This document shows, piece after piece, positions 54,796 to 63,465 of a stretch of 64,000 nt of DNA. This stretch comes from Niveibacterium umoris (GTDB taxonomy: Bacteria > Pseudomonadota > Gammaproteobacteria > Burkholderiales > Rhodocyclaceae): NCBI RefSeq assembly GCF_014197015.1, contig NZ_JACIET010000002.1, forward strand, positions 806,001 to 870,000, written 5' to 3'. The notes beneath the pieces were generated by a model that worked only from the letters and a program-made list of their open reading frames with translations, ran no database searches and was not told where the DNA came from. Numbering within the stretch: the first letter of the stretch is position 1; every line of letters begins with the position of its first letter. Position numbers and translations under genes: made by a program.

Positions 54796-55449
54796 ATGAA
54801 TCGTCGTGACCTGATCAAGCAGCTTGCGTCGTTTGCCGCATTGGCGGCGGTGACTTCCCCCGCACTCGCGCAGAAGGCGCTGCAGGTGGGCAAGGACTTC
54901 CGCGCCATCAACCCGGCCCAGCCCACTGAAAGCGGCGACCGGGTTGAGGTGATCGAGTTCTTCTCCTTCGGCTGCCCGCACTGCCATGAGCTGGAACCCT
55001 CGGTGGCGGGGTGGGTCAAGCGCCTGCCCAAGGATGTGCTGTTCCGTCGCATTCCGATCACCTTCAATCGCGATGCGTGGGCGGTGTTGGCCAAGATGTA
55101 CCTGACCTACGAAGTGATGGGCGAGACCGAAAAGATGGTGCCGCTCACCTTCTCGGCCGTGCACAACGACCATGTGCCGCTGGAAGACGAGGCGGCACGC
55201 AACGCCTGGCTGCAGAAGAGCGGGATCAACGTGGCGAAGTTCAATGAGAACTTCCGTTCCTTCTCGGTGGGCAGCAAGCTGCAACGCGCCACCCAGGTCG
55301 CCGCCGCCTACCAGATCCAGGGCGTGCCGACGATGGTCGTCGACGGCAAGTTCATGACTGCGCCGAGCATGACCAACTCGCTCGACGGCACACTCGTGGT
55401 GGTGGATCAGCTGATCGCGCGCGCGCGCACCGAGCGCGGGCGCAAGTGA
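54796..55449 (+). CDS. dsbA: Thiol:disulfide oxidoreductase DsbA
   Basis: 217 residues: signal peptide about 1-25 (ending ALA) and the DsbA thioredoxin fold. The redox-active pair is C60-P-H-C63 (FGCPHC) and the cis-proline loop is GVPT. It oxidises cysteine pairs in exported proteins and is re-oxidised by DsbB. It follows the SPOR gene after 20 bp. Its stop overlaps the next gene by four bases. Confidence 0.95.
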   Translation: MNRRDLIKQLASFAALAAVTSPALAQKALQVGKDFRAINPAQPTESGDRVEVIEFFSFGCPHCHELEPSVAGWVKRLPKDVLFRRIPITFNRDAWAVLAKMYLTYEVMGETEKMVPLTFSAVHNDHVPLEDEAARNAWLQKSGINVAKFNENFRSFSVGSKLQRATQVAAAYQIQGVPTMVVDGKFMTAPSMTNSLDGTLVVVDQLIARARTERGRK

Positions 55450-56243
55450 CGCAGCAGACGGCGGCCGCAGGGTCGCGCGAACGCGTCTTCCTGACCGGCG
55501 CCTCCAGCGGCATCGGCGAAGCGCTTGCGCGCCACTATGCGGCGCGTGGCGCGGTGCTGGGGCTGGTGGCACGGCGTGCGGAAAAGCTCGACGATCTCGT
55601 CAGGTCCCTGCCCGGAGAGGGCCACATGGCCCTCTCGGCCGATGTGGCCGACCTGCCCGCAATGAAGCTTGCCGCCGAGGCCTTCGTTGCGCGACACGGC
55701 CTGCCGGACATCGTGATCGCCAACGCCGGCATATCGGTCGGGGTGCTGACCGAGCATGCGGAAGATTTCCAGGTCTTCGAAGCGGTCATGCGCACCAACG
55801 TGCTGGGCATGTTCGCCACTTTTCACCCCTTCGTGGTGCCGATGCGCGAACGTGGCCAGGGCAAGCTGGTGGGCATCGCCTCGGTCGCCGGCGTGCGTGG
55901 ATTGCCGGGCGGGAGTGCCTACTCGGCCTCGAAGGCCGCGGCGGTCAAGTATCTCGAAGCCCTTCGGGTGGAGATGCGTGCCAGCGGCGTCAAGGTCGTG
56001 ACGATTGCGCCGGGCTACATCCGTACCCCGCTGACCGCCAAGAACCCGTACAAGATGCCCTTCATCATCGATGCGAACGATGCGGCGCAACGCTTTGCCC
56101 GCGCGATCGACCGCAACGCCAGTTACACGGTGATCCCGTGGCGGATGGGGGTGGTTGCCCGGATCCTCGCGATTGCGCCGAACTGGCTGTTTGATCGCGT
56201 GTTCGCCAAGGCCAAGCACAAGCCACGCAATCTGCCGACCTGA
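55446..56243 (+). CDS. Short-chain dehydrogenase/reductase (SDR)
   Basis: 265-residue NAD(P)-dependent classical SDR: cofactor motif TGASSGIG (about 17-24), NAG at the fourth strand, catalytic Ser near VASVAG and YSASK as the YxxxK motif. The C-terminal helices (RMGVVARILAIAPNW) are hydrophobic, suggesting membrane contact. The GTG start overlaps the dsbA stop (GTGA), an unusual link between periplasmic disulfide and cytoplasmic redox genes that recurs in some betaproteobacteria. Substrate unknown; similar proteins are often listed as SDR reductases. Confidence 0.88.
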   Translation: MTQQTAAAGSRERVFLTGASSGIGEALARHYAARGAVLGLVARRAEKLDDLVRSLPGEGHMALSADVADLPAMKLAAEAFVARHGLPDIVIANAGISVGVLTEHAEDFQVFEAVMRTNVLGMFATFHPFVVPMRERGQGKLVGIASVAGVRGLPGGSAYSASKAAAVKYLEALRVEMRASGVKVVTIAPGYIRTPLTAKNPYKMPFIIDANDAAQRFARAIDRNASYTVIPWRMGVVARILAIAPNWLFDRVFAKAKHKPRNLPT

Positions 56244-56276
56244 GCCGCCCGTCGCGGCGTCGGCCTGGGCGGCGGG

Positions 56277-57515
56277 TCAGTCAAAGCGACGCTGGTCGTC
56301 GATCAGTTTGCCGTCGTCAGGCAGTGTGCCGGGGTCGAGCAACTGGATCTCGGCGCGCAGTTTCGTCACATCGCGGAAGCCCACGGCCAGCGCGTCAGCC
56401 AGCGCGGCGCTGGCCTCGGTGGCTTCGCATTGCAAGCGCACCCGGTCCGGTCCTTCGGGGTTGTCCACCACCAATCGGGCGCGCCGGACCTCACTGAAGC
56501 GGCGCAGCACTTCGTTGATCTGGACCGGATGGACAAACATGCCGCGGATCTTCGCCGATTGATCCGCGCGCCCGAGCCAGCCGGCCAGTCGCATGTTGGT
56601 GCGGCCACACGGGCTGGTGCCCGGCAATACGCGTGACAAGTCGCCGGTTCCGTAGCGGATCAGGGGGTAGGTCGGGTTGAAGACGGTCACCACGACCTCG
56701 CCGATGTCGCCGTCGGCCACCGGATCGCCGGTGCCGGGCCGGACGATCTCGACCACGGCATCCTCTTCAACCACCAGGCCGTCGCGCGCGGCAGTTTCGT
56801 AGGCGATCGTGCCCAGATCGGCGGTCGCATAGATCTGGAAGCCTTCGATGCCGCAGTTCGCCAGCAGGTCGCGCAGCGCGGGCGGGAACGCTTCCCCCGA
56901 GACCGCGGCGTGTTTGAGGCGGGGGCTGGCCAGCCCGAGCTGATCGCCTCTTTCGAGCAGGATGCGCAGGAAGGATGGCGTGCCGACATAGGCGTGCGGC
57001 TGCAGCGCGGCCATGGTTTGCAGCTGCAGCTCGGTCTGCCCGGTGCCAGCCGGAAACACCGTGCAGCCGAGCGCATGCGCGCCGGATTCGAGCATCGATC
57101 CGGCCGGCGTGAAGTGATACGAAAACGTGTTGTGCACCAGCATCCCCGCCCGGAATCCCGCCGCATGCAGCGCGCGGGCGGTGCGCCAGTAGTCGCGCCG
57201 GGGTGCCTCCGGCTCGTGTATCGGGCCGGGGGACGCAAACACGCGCGCACATTCGGGGCCCCATTCCGCCGTCGCGCAGCCGCCGAACGGGGGCTGCTGT
57301 TTCTGCAACGCAAGCAGCATTGACTTGCGCAGCACAGGCAGTTGGGCCAGTGCTGCGCGCGACGTGATACCTGCAGCGTCGACCTCGCGCAGCATGCGGG
57401 CGAACGCCGGGGCGCGGGTCTGCGCCAGAGCCACCAGCCGCGGCAGGCGCGCCATCAGCGCGGCTTCGCGCAGCGCGGGAGGGCGAGATTCAAGTGCATC
57501 GTAATGGTGGTTCAT
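56277..57515 (-). CDS. Phenylacetate-CoA ligase-like adenylate-forming enzyme
   Basis: 412 residues in the PaaK branch of adenylate-forming enzymes. Recognisable blocks are SGEAFPPALRDLL, GFQIYATADLGTIAYE (YG-type motif region), the Asp of TGDLSR and the C-terminal lid VHPVQINEVLRR with DGKLIDDQR. It lacks the usual TSGTTGxP loop in its clear form (FASPGPIHEPEAP stands there), so activity or ATP binding may differ. Start ATG 57515 was chosen over an open frame to 57761. It is divergent from phoB with 206 bp between. Confidence 0.75.
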   Translation of the reverse strand: MNHHYDALESRPPALREAALMARLPRLVALAQTRAPAFARMLREVDAAGITSRAALAQLPVLRKSMLLALQKQQPPFGGCATAEWGPECARVFASPGPIHEPEAPRRDYWRTARALHAAGFRAGMLVHNTFSYHFTPAGSMLESGAHALGCTVFPAGTGQTELQLQTMAALQPHAYVGTPSFLRILLERGDQLGLASPRLKHAAVSGEAFPPALRDLLANCGIEGFQIYATADLGTIAYETAARDGLVVEEDAVVEIVRPGTGDPVADGDIGEVVVTVFNPTYPLIRYGTGDLSRVLPGTSPCGRTNMRLAGWLGRADQSAKIRGMFVHPVQINEVLRRFSEVRRARLVVDNPEGPDRVRLQCEATEASAALADALAVGFRDVTKLRAEIQLLDPGTLPDDGKLIDDQRRFD

Positions 57516-57578
57516 CGGACGACCCCGGCGGCGCGCGGGACGGCGCGCGACAATGCTGCGCAGGGCCGCGCGGGAAGT

Positions 57579-57596
57579 CTGTCGCCAGAGTGTCAT
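57579..57596 (+). promoter_or_regulatory. Possible Pho box
   Basis: CTGTCGC and GTGTCAT are direct half-sites starting 11 bases apart, the PhoB spacing, 125 bases before phoB. Neither strand has a well-placed -10 about ten bases after the box (a TAATAA lies 53 bases on), so it may not act at phoB. Confidence 0.3.
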
Positions 57597-57721
57597 GTGT
57601 CGTCCGGACGTCAGCGAAACGAGCGATTGTGTTTCATTCGCATGACGTGTAATAAATCGTTCAACTGAACGCAATAGACTCGCGGCCGAACCCTCTACCC
57701 GGAGGCGACCGGAGTTACGCC

Positions 57722-58426
57722 ATGCCAGCCAACATCCTCCTTGTCGAAGACGAGCCCGCAATCCAAGAACTGATTGCCGCCAACCTCACCCGCGCCGGGC
57801 ATACCGTCGTGCGCGCCGCGGACGCCGAAACCGCGCAGCGCATCGTGCGTGACGCCTTGCCGGATCTCGTGCTGCTCGACTGGATGCTGCCCGGCATCTC
57901 CGGCATCGAACTGGCGAAGCGCCTGCGGGCGGAAGAACGCACCCGCGCGATCCCGATCATCATGCTCACCGCCCGTTCCGACGAGGCGGACAAGGTCTCG
58001 GGGCTGGAAATCGGTGCCGACGACTACATCACCAAACCGTTCTCGCCGCGCGAGCTTGTCGCACGCATCAAGGCGCTGCTGCGGCGCCGCGCGCCGCAGG
58101 TGACCGACGATGCGGTTGAACTGGGCGGCCTGCGGCTCGACCCCGCCACGCATCGCGTCAGCGCCGGCGCGACGCCGCTCTCGCTCGGCCCGACCGAATT
58201 CCGGCTGCTGCACTTCCTGATGACGCACCCTGAACGTGTGCATTCGCGTGCGCAGTTGCTCGACCAGGTATGGGGCGACCATGTGTTTGTCGAGGAGCGC
58301 ACGGTGGACGTGCACATCCGGCGCCTGCGCTGCGCCCTCGAACCGACGTCGCATGACGCACTGATCCAGACCGTGCGTGGTGCGGGCTACCGTTTCTCGT
58401 CAGACGTCACTGCCGTCAGCGAATAA
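57722..58426 (+). CDS. phoB: Phosphate regulon response regulator PhoB
   Basis: 234 residues. Receiver domain with acidic E9/D10, phospho-acceptor Asp53 (LLDWMLPG) and Lys in [10 protein letters not shown]; then an OmpR-type winged helix with [14 protein letters not shown] and [10 protein letters not shown]. Phosphorylated by PhoR under phosphate limitation, it activates genes with Pho boxes. The close fit to PhoB, rather than generic OmpR, and the phoR gene ten bases downstream support the name. CCGGAG lies nine bases before the ATG. Confidence 0.93.
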   Translation: MPANILLVEDEPAIQELIAANLTRAGHTVVRAADAETAQRIVRDALPDLVLLDWMLPGISGIELAKRLRAEERTRAIPIIMLTARSDEADKVSGLEIGADDYITKPFSPRELVARIKALLRRRAPQVTDDAVELGGLRLDPATHRVSAGATPLSLGPTEFRLLHFLMTHPERVHSRAQLLDQVWGDHVFVEERTVDVHIRRLRCALEPTSHDALIQTVRGAGYRFSSDVTAVSE

Positions 58427-58435
58427 GGACAATCG

Positions 58436-59758
58436 ATGCGGCCTGCTGGATACGTCTGGGGCGGTTTCAGCGGTGCCTTGATTGCCTTTCTTGTCATCGC
58501 GCTGATTTTCTGGCCGCTGCTGGGCGGCACGGCCGCGCTGGCAGTGTTTTCGCTGCAGCTCGGTGCGCTGTTCCTGTACCACATTCGTTGCCTGAAGAAG
58601 CTGGTGCTGTGGTCGCGTGAGCCGATCGGCGCGCCGCTGCCGCAGGCATTCGGCGTGTGGGATTACGTCTACGCCGATCTGGCGCGGCGCGCACGCGTCA
58701 GCCTCGACCAGCGCGACCGGCTGGCGCAAGCATTGGCACGTTTCCGCGAAGCGACCACCGCCATGCCATCGGGCGTGATCCTGCTGTCGGCGGAGCATTT
58801 CATCGAGTGGATCAACCCGGCGGCAGCCCAGCACTTTGGCCTCGAAGGCGCGCGGGATGTCGGTAAGCCGCTCACCAATCTCGTCCGTCAGCCCGACTTC
58901 GTGGCCTACCTGACCGGCACGCGCACCGCCGAGCCCCTGACCTGCCGCCTGTCGCGTCAGGCGGGCACGGTGCTCTCGATCCAGATCGTGCCCTTCGGCG
59001 AAGACCAGAGCATGGTGCTGTCGCGTGACGTGACTCAGTTCGAGAAGCTCGAAACCATGCGGCGCGATTTCGTGGCCAACGTGTCGCACGAACTCAAGAC
59101 ACCGCTCACGGTGGTGTCGGGTTTTCTCGAAACCCTCGATGACCTGATAGACGAACTGCCCCCCGAAGATGTGCGCCGCTACCTGCATCTGGCCAGCGAG
59201 CAGGCCGATCGCATGCAGCATCTGGTCGAAGACCTGCTGCAACTGGCTGCGCTCGAAACCAGCGCCGCGGCGTCCTACGACGAAACCGTGCAGATGGCGT
59301 CGCTGCTCAATACGATCCTTGAAGAGGGGCGCGCGCTGTCTTCCGGACGTCACGAAATCACGCTCGATTTCGACGGCCCGGCCAACCTGCGCGGGTCACG
59401 CAAGGAAATCCACAGCGCCATGCTCAATCTGGTGTCCAATGCCGTCCGCTATACGCCGGCCGGCGGGCGCATCGACCTGCGCTGGAACGTTGCCGCTGGC
59501 GGCGGCGCACGCTTTGCCGTCACCGACACCGGGCTGGGTATCGAACCACAGCACATTCCCCGCTTGACCGAGCGTTTCTACCGCGTCGATCGTGGCCGTT
59601 CACGTGAGAGTGGCGGCACCGGGCTTGGTCTGGCGATCGTCAAGCACGCGCTCAGCCGACATCAGGCGACGCTGCAGATCGAGTCACGGCCCGGGCACGG
59701 CTCGACCTTCGCCGCGGCCTTTCCGGCCGAACGGATCGCGCGTCCGACCGACGCTTGA
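58436..59758 (+). CDS. phoR: Phosphate regulon sensor kinase PhoR
   Basis: 440 residues. Two membrane helices (about 8-28 and 32-50) with almost no periplasmic loop, the PhoR hallmark; then a charged linker, a PAS domain (about 100-195) and a kinase core with His218 in NVSHELKTPL and the ATP-binding motifs DTGLGI and GGTGLGLAI. It senses phosphate through PstSCAB and PhoU, not through its own domain. The gene follows phoB in the same operon. A GC hairpin follows the stop. Confidence 0.93.
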   Translation: MRPAGYVWGGFSGALIAFLVIALIFWPLLGGTAALAVFSLQLGALFLYHIRCLKKLVLWSREPIGAPLPQAFGVWDYVYADLARRARVSLDQRDRLAQALARFREATTAMPSGVILLSAEHFIEWINPAAAQHFGLEGARDVGKPLTNLVRQPDFVAYLTGTRTAEPLTCRLSRQAGTVLSIQIVPFGEDQSMVLSRDVTQFEKLETMRRDFVANVSHELKTPLTVVSGFLETLDDLIDELPPEDVRRYLHLASEQADRMQHLVEDLLQLAALETSAAASYDETVQMASLLNTILEEGRALSSGRHEITLDFDGPANLRGSRKEIHSAMLNLVSNAVRYTPAGGRIDLRWNVAAGGGARFAVTDTGLGIEPQHIPRLTERFYRVDRGRSRESGGTGLGLAIVKHALSRHQATLQIESRPGHGSTFAAAFPAERIARPTDA

Positions 59759-59761
59759 GCG

Positions 59762-59784
59762 GGCGCCCGATACTACCGGGCGCC
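59762..59784. terminator. Bidirectional terminator-like hairpin between phoR and the next convergent gene
   Basis: An 8-bp perfect stem GGCGCCCG/CGGGCGCC with a seven-base loop lies between the two stop codons (59758 and 59789). Neither side has a U-tract, so its strength is unsure. Confidence 0.4.
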
Positions 59785-59788
59785 GCAA

Positions 59789-61402
59789 TCAGGCTGGCAG
59801 GCGCTCGAAGGTAACGCGGTCGAAGGTTGTCCCGCGCGCCACCAGACGCAAGATGCGTGCAGTGAAGGGTTTCTCGCCGTGCACATCGATCACCCGGTCG
59901 GCCTGATACCAGCCTGCCGGGATCACCAGTGACGATTCCGATTTGAGCGCCGGCACCGCTGGCAGGATGAAGGCCTGGTGGTAGTTCTCGCGCAGGCCCA
60001 CGCCATTGGCGTTGCGGATGCGCGCACCGACCATCTGCGGCACGCCTGCCATCAGCGAAACGCCGGCGAGAAGCTGGCCGTTGCCGCGGTACATCAGCCA
60101 GCTGATCTCTGCGAGCAGGAAGTTCTCGCCGTCGGCTGGCCGCAGCGCCACCAGCTGGCGGTGATCGATCCGCGATCCGGACGTGTGGCGCGCGATGCGG
60201 AAGCCTTGCAACGACTGGTCAGCAATTTCCCAGTGCTCCAGCACCAACCCGAGCTGCGCTGCGCGGGCGTAGGTTTCGGCTTCACTACGCGCTGCGGATT
60301 CGACCTGTTCGCCGATCGTGTAGACCGACATCGTGTCGCGGAAGGTGCCCGCGCGCATTTCGGACGGCTGTTCGAAGGGCCGGCCCGCGACGAAAAAGCC
60401 GATCGAGGGCAGGTCTGTGGCGATCTGGATCGAGCCGGCGCTGCTGCGACGCGGGAAGCGCCGCCCGGCGGCGGCAAGGCCCCACGGGCGATAGAGGGAA
60501 ACGAGCAGTCGCGCGCATGCCGGCTGCACGCAGTCTTCACCCAAGCCGAGCGATGCTGGCGAGGCGCCACGTTTGAACTGCGCCACGACGGCCTGGATGT
60601 GCGCGGCCAGCCGCTGGCTATCGACCCGCCGCAGCGACTTGCCGGCCGTGGCCACCGCTATCGGACGCAGACCAAAGTCCTGCGACAGGTCGATGGCGTA
60701 AGCGGACTTTTCATCGACGCTGACGTCGGTGTGAATCGAGCAGTGCGGCGCAAAGCGTTGGGCCCAGCGCAAGATCCAGGTGAATTCGCGCGGCGTGCGT
60801 CCATACGGGTTGGAGGCGTCGGTCAGCAGGATTGCGATATAGGCTTCTGCGCAGCTCTGCGCACGCCACGTCTCGTTGAGCGGCTCGGCGACGCGCACGG
60901 TCGCGACGCTCCAGTCCTCGGCTGCACCGTACAAACGATGCAGTTCAGACCACATCCCCGGCGGGACTTCGCGACGCGCGCGGAAGTACTCGATGATCAG
61001 CGCGCCGTGGTAGTGGATGCGGCGCTGGGCCAGCATCGGGCGACGGTCGATGAAGGCGGGGTCGAGCGCGCTGCGCTGCGCGATCAGGGTGTAGCTGCGC
61101 AACATGTGCTGCCAAAGCTCGAGCACGATACGCAGCGTTTCGTCTTCCTGGCTGACTGGCGGCAGGGGCCGCGCGGCATAGCGCCGCGCCAGTTCGGTCT
61201 GCACGAACTCGACCGGGCTGCGCGCTGCCTCCAGCACCTCAAGGTGGCGGGCCGGCAGCGGCGGCGTCTCGGCAAGCGCGCTGAACATCGCCGACAAGGC
61301 GCTGTGCGCCTCGTGCAGATTCGTCGGGTTCAGGCTTGCGAGCCAGGCCAGACAGGTATCCGGGTTGCTGAAATCGGGCCGATTTTCGGTCGCGATGGCC
61401 AT
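59789..61402 (-). CDS. Large uncharacterised protein
   Basis: 537 residues, no family recognised. It is soluble and starts with an Ala/Leu-rich helical part (about 20-190, with LHEAHSALSAMFSAL) followed by a longer mixed alpha/beta part. The C-terminal 120 residues form short strands, LAGVSLMAGVPQMVGAR and GWYQADRVIDVHGEK, as in a beta-barrel. Some large betaproteobacterial proteins with a C-terminal PilZ-like barrel have this shape, but the c-di-GMP motifs are not evident, so this is only a suggestion. ATG 61402 has GAGAGGAA at seven bases. It is monocistronic. Confidence 0.55.
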   Translation of the reverse strand: MAIATENRPDFSNPDTCLAWLASLNPTNLHEAHSALSAMFSALAETPPLPARHLEVLEAARSPVEFVQTELARRYAARPLPPVSQEDETLRIVLELWQHMLRSYTLIAQRSALDPAFIDRRPMLAQRRIHYHGALIIEYFRARREVPPGMWSELHRLYGAAEDWSVATVRVAEPLNETWRAQSCAEAYIAILLTDASNPYGRTPREFTWILRWAQRFAPHCSIHTDVSVDEKSAYAIDLSQDFGLRPIAVATAGKSLRRVDSQRLAAHIQAVVAQFKRGASPASLGLGEDCVQPACARLLVSLYRPWGLAAAGRRFPRRSSAGSIQIATDLPSIGFFVAGRPFEQPSEMRAGTFRDTMSVYTIGEQVESAARSEAETYARAAQLGLVLEHWEIADQSLQGFRIARHTSGSRIDHRQLVALRPADGENFLLAEISWLMYRGNGQLLAGVSLMAGVPQMVGARIRNANGVGLRENYHQAFILPAVPALKSESSLVIPAGWYQADRVIDVHGEKPFTARILRLVARGTTFDRVTFERLPA

Positions 61403-61477
61403 GTGCTGTTCCTCTCCGTGCCGTCCAGGACGGCGTTGTGCTGCGCGTTCTTGTCTGTCTTCTTGTTGTCGCCCGGC

Positions 61478-61897
61478 CTAAACCAGCGACAGTGCTGCGG
61501 CCAGCGCTGCGGCCAGCGTTTCGCTCGCCGGCGCATCCCGCACCGCACCGGTGCGCAGCGCGCTGCTCCAGACCGGTTGCGGGAAGTGCGGATCGTCGGC
61601 GAAGCGCGGGATCACATGCCAGTGCAGATGCGGCACCACGTTCCCCAGGCTCGCCAGATTAATCTTCTTTGGTTGCATCAATTCACGGATCACGCGCTCG
61701 GTGGCCCAGACCACATGCATCAATCGGGTGCGTTGTTCATCACTCAGATCGCTCATTTCGGCAACATGCTCATTCCAGACCACGCGACAGAAGCCGGGGT
61801 AGCCTGGATCGTCGACCTTGATGACGCGGCAGTCGGCGTCCTGCCAGAGGACCTCGCCACAGGCAGTGGTGCAGAGTTCGCAAGCATCAGTGCTCAT
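61478..61897 (-). CDS. HIT family hydrolase
   Basis: 139 residues of the HIT (histidine triad) superfamily: WNEHVAEMSDLS and the catalytic triad in HLHWHVIPRF. Such proteins hydrolyse dinucleoside polyphosphates or nucleoside phosphoramidates. The N-terminus holds CELC and a third cysteine, possible metal ligands. ATG 61897 overlaps the stop of the glutamine amidotransferase gene (ATGA), so the two are translationally coupled. Confidence 0.9.
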   Translation of the reverse strand: MSTDACELCTTACGEVLWQDADCRVIKVDDPGYPGFCRVVWNEHVAEMSDLSDEQRTRLMHVVWATERVIRELMQPKKINLASLGNVVPHLHWHVIPRFADDPHFPQPVWSSALRTGAVRDAPASETLAAALAAALSLV

Positions 61898-62721
61898 GCG
61901 GCAGCCTCCAGACTGCAACCCGGTTCACATCCGGCACCGGTGCTCATGTCGTCGAAGTGTTCGGCTTCACCATCCTTGAATGCAAGCAGCGTGCCGCGAG
62001 GCACCTGCTGCCACGCTTCGTCGTCGGTCAAGGGCGTTGTCGCCAGCACCGCCACCCGGTCGTGAGGCGTGGTCACTTCCTTGAAATCGACGCTGAGGTC
62101 CTGATCCTTTAGGTGTGCGACGCCGAAAGGCGCTTTGCGCACGACGTACGCGAGACGCGAGGCGCAGTGCGCATACAGCCGGCGTCCGTCCGAGAGCAGG
62201 AAATTGAACTCGCCGTGCCGGCCGATGCTGGCAGCCAGCTCGCGCAGCGCGTGGTACAGCACCTGCGCTTCTGGTTCGCCAGCCGGGAAACGGCTGCGCA
62301 GGCTTTGCAATATCCAGCAGAACGCGCGCTCGCTGTCGGTCGCGCCGACCGGCAGCACGCTACCGTCGAACGGTGGCGAAAAATCGCGCAGATGGCCGTT
62401 GTGCGCGAAGATCCAGTAGCGGCCCCACAACTCGCGCTGGAACGGGTGCGTGTTCTCAAGACCGACCGCGCCGCGAGTGGCCTTGCGGATGTGCGCGATG
62501 ACGTTCTTCGAGCGGATCGGGTAGCTGCGTACCAGCGACGCAATCGGCGATTCCACCGTTGCCTGCGCGTCGAGGAAGACACGCACGCCACAGCCGTCAA
62601 AAAAGGCAATACCCCACCCATCGCGATGGTGGTCGGTCAGACCGCCTCGCGCCTGGAAGCCAGTGAACGAAAAGCAGATGTCCGTTGGCGTATTGCAGTT
62701 CATGCCAAGCAGCTGGCACAT
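61894..62721 (-). CDS. Class II glutamine amidotransferase (YafJ-like)
   Basis: 275 residues of the Ntn-type GATase family. Start ATG 62721 leaves Cys2 as the catalytic nucleophile (MCQLLGMNCN); this choice is required by the chemistry. Landmarks are HHRDGWGIAF, AHIRKATRG, ENTHPFQRE and HNGHLRDF. It is like YafJ and EgtC-type amidotransferases with no synthase partner, so its reaction is unknown. Coupled to the HIT gene through a four-base overlap. Confidence 0.88.
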   Translation of the reverse strand: MCQLLGMNCNTPTDICFSFTGFQARGGLTDHHRDGWGIAFFDGCGVRVFLDAQATVESPIASLVRSYPIRSKNVIAHIRKATRGAVGLENTHPFQRELWGRYWIFAHNGHLRDFSPPFDGSVLPVGATDSERAFCWILQSLRSRFPAGEPEAQVLYHALRELAASIGRHGEFNFLLSDGRRLYAHCASRLAYVVRKAPFGVAHLKDQDLSVDFKEVTTPHDRVAVLATTPLTDDEAWQQVPRGTLLAFKDGEAEHFDDMSTGAGCEPGCSLEAAA

Positions 62722-63039
62722 CGGGGTCCCGCCTTCGTGCAAGAAACGTTATCGGGCGAGGCGAACGAATGCACAGCGTTGCCCGGCCGCAGTGCGGATG
62801 ATGCCTGATCGGAGAGTGCCGTGCCGGGGGACTTGCGTCGGTGAACTGCGTCACGTCGACACAGGGATTAACATTCCGCAAACCCGCGCCGGGCTTGGGT
62901 TTGAGCATGACAAGCGAATGCCCCCGGCGGGCGCGGCGGTGCGTGCGATGCGTCAGGCCGAACGGGCGCGAATCGATCGCGTGTGCCGGGCCGCTGGGCG
63001 ATGCCTCGTTCACCGGCCATTGCAGGCCGGTGAGCGCGT
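62722..63039. other. 318-bp intergenic region
   Basis: Between the divergently placed starts and stops of the GATase gene and ubiT. It holds the presumed GATase promoter and one hairpin at 63011-63032. I see no further gene; short open frames here lack ribosome sites and family resemblance. Confidence 0.5.
63011..63032 (-). terminator. Hairpin after ubiT
   Basis: CACCGGCC/GGCCGGTG forms an 8-bp stem with a six-base loop, eight bases after the ubiT stop on the minus strand. No U-tract is visible, so termination is only likely. Confidence 0.35.
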
Positions 63040-63465
63040 TCAGTGCGGACGCAGGCGGTCGAGGAAGGCGGGCAGTTCGAGGGCGTCGAGGTGGTTCTTC
63101 AGTTCCAGCCCGAGTTCCGTGTCGCCTTCGATCTTCAGGCGGCGCTGGAAGAACAGCGTGTCGGGGTCTTCTTCGCGCAGTGCGATCTTCAGGTAGTCCG
63201 CCGCGCGGGCAGCGAAACGCACTTCCGCTGCGCTGCCGACCGGGCGGAAGCGACCGGCCGCAGCGGTGAAGGTGACGCCAGCGCCCAGATCCTCGACCTC
63301 GATTCGCACCGTGCGGCCTTCGAGGAACGCCCAGTCGCCGGCGAGCTTGCCGGCGCGTTTGGCGAAGTTCAAAGCGGTCGTGAAGGCGAATGCCGCTGGT
63401 GCTTCAGGCAGGTGGCGAGCGATTGCCGCGAACGGGGCGGGCAGGGTGAAGTCAGGCAAGGGCAT
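63040..63465 (-). CDS. ubiT: Anaerobic ubiquinone biosynthesis accessory protein UbiT (SCP2 domain)
   Basis: 141 residues with an SCP2 sterol-carrier-like domain: ALNFAKRAGKLAGDWAFLEG, the beta-sheet VRIEVEDLGAGVTF, then REEDPDTLFFQRRLKIEGDTELGLELKN. UbiT is the lipid-binding partner that gathers ubiquinone precursors for the O2-independent pathway. ATG 63465 overlaps the end of ubiV by 14 bp. Together with aerobic ubiB in this window it indicates that quinone is made under both conditions. Confidence 0.88.
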   Translation of the reverse strand: MPLPDFTLPAPFAAIARHLPEAPAAFAFTTALNFAKRAGKLAGDWAFLEGRTVRIEVEDLGAGVTFTAAAGRFRPVGSAAEVRFAARAADYLKIALREEDPDTLFFQRRLKIEGDTELGLELKNHLDALELPAFLDRLRPH

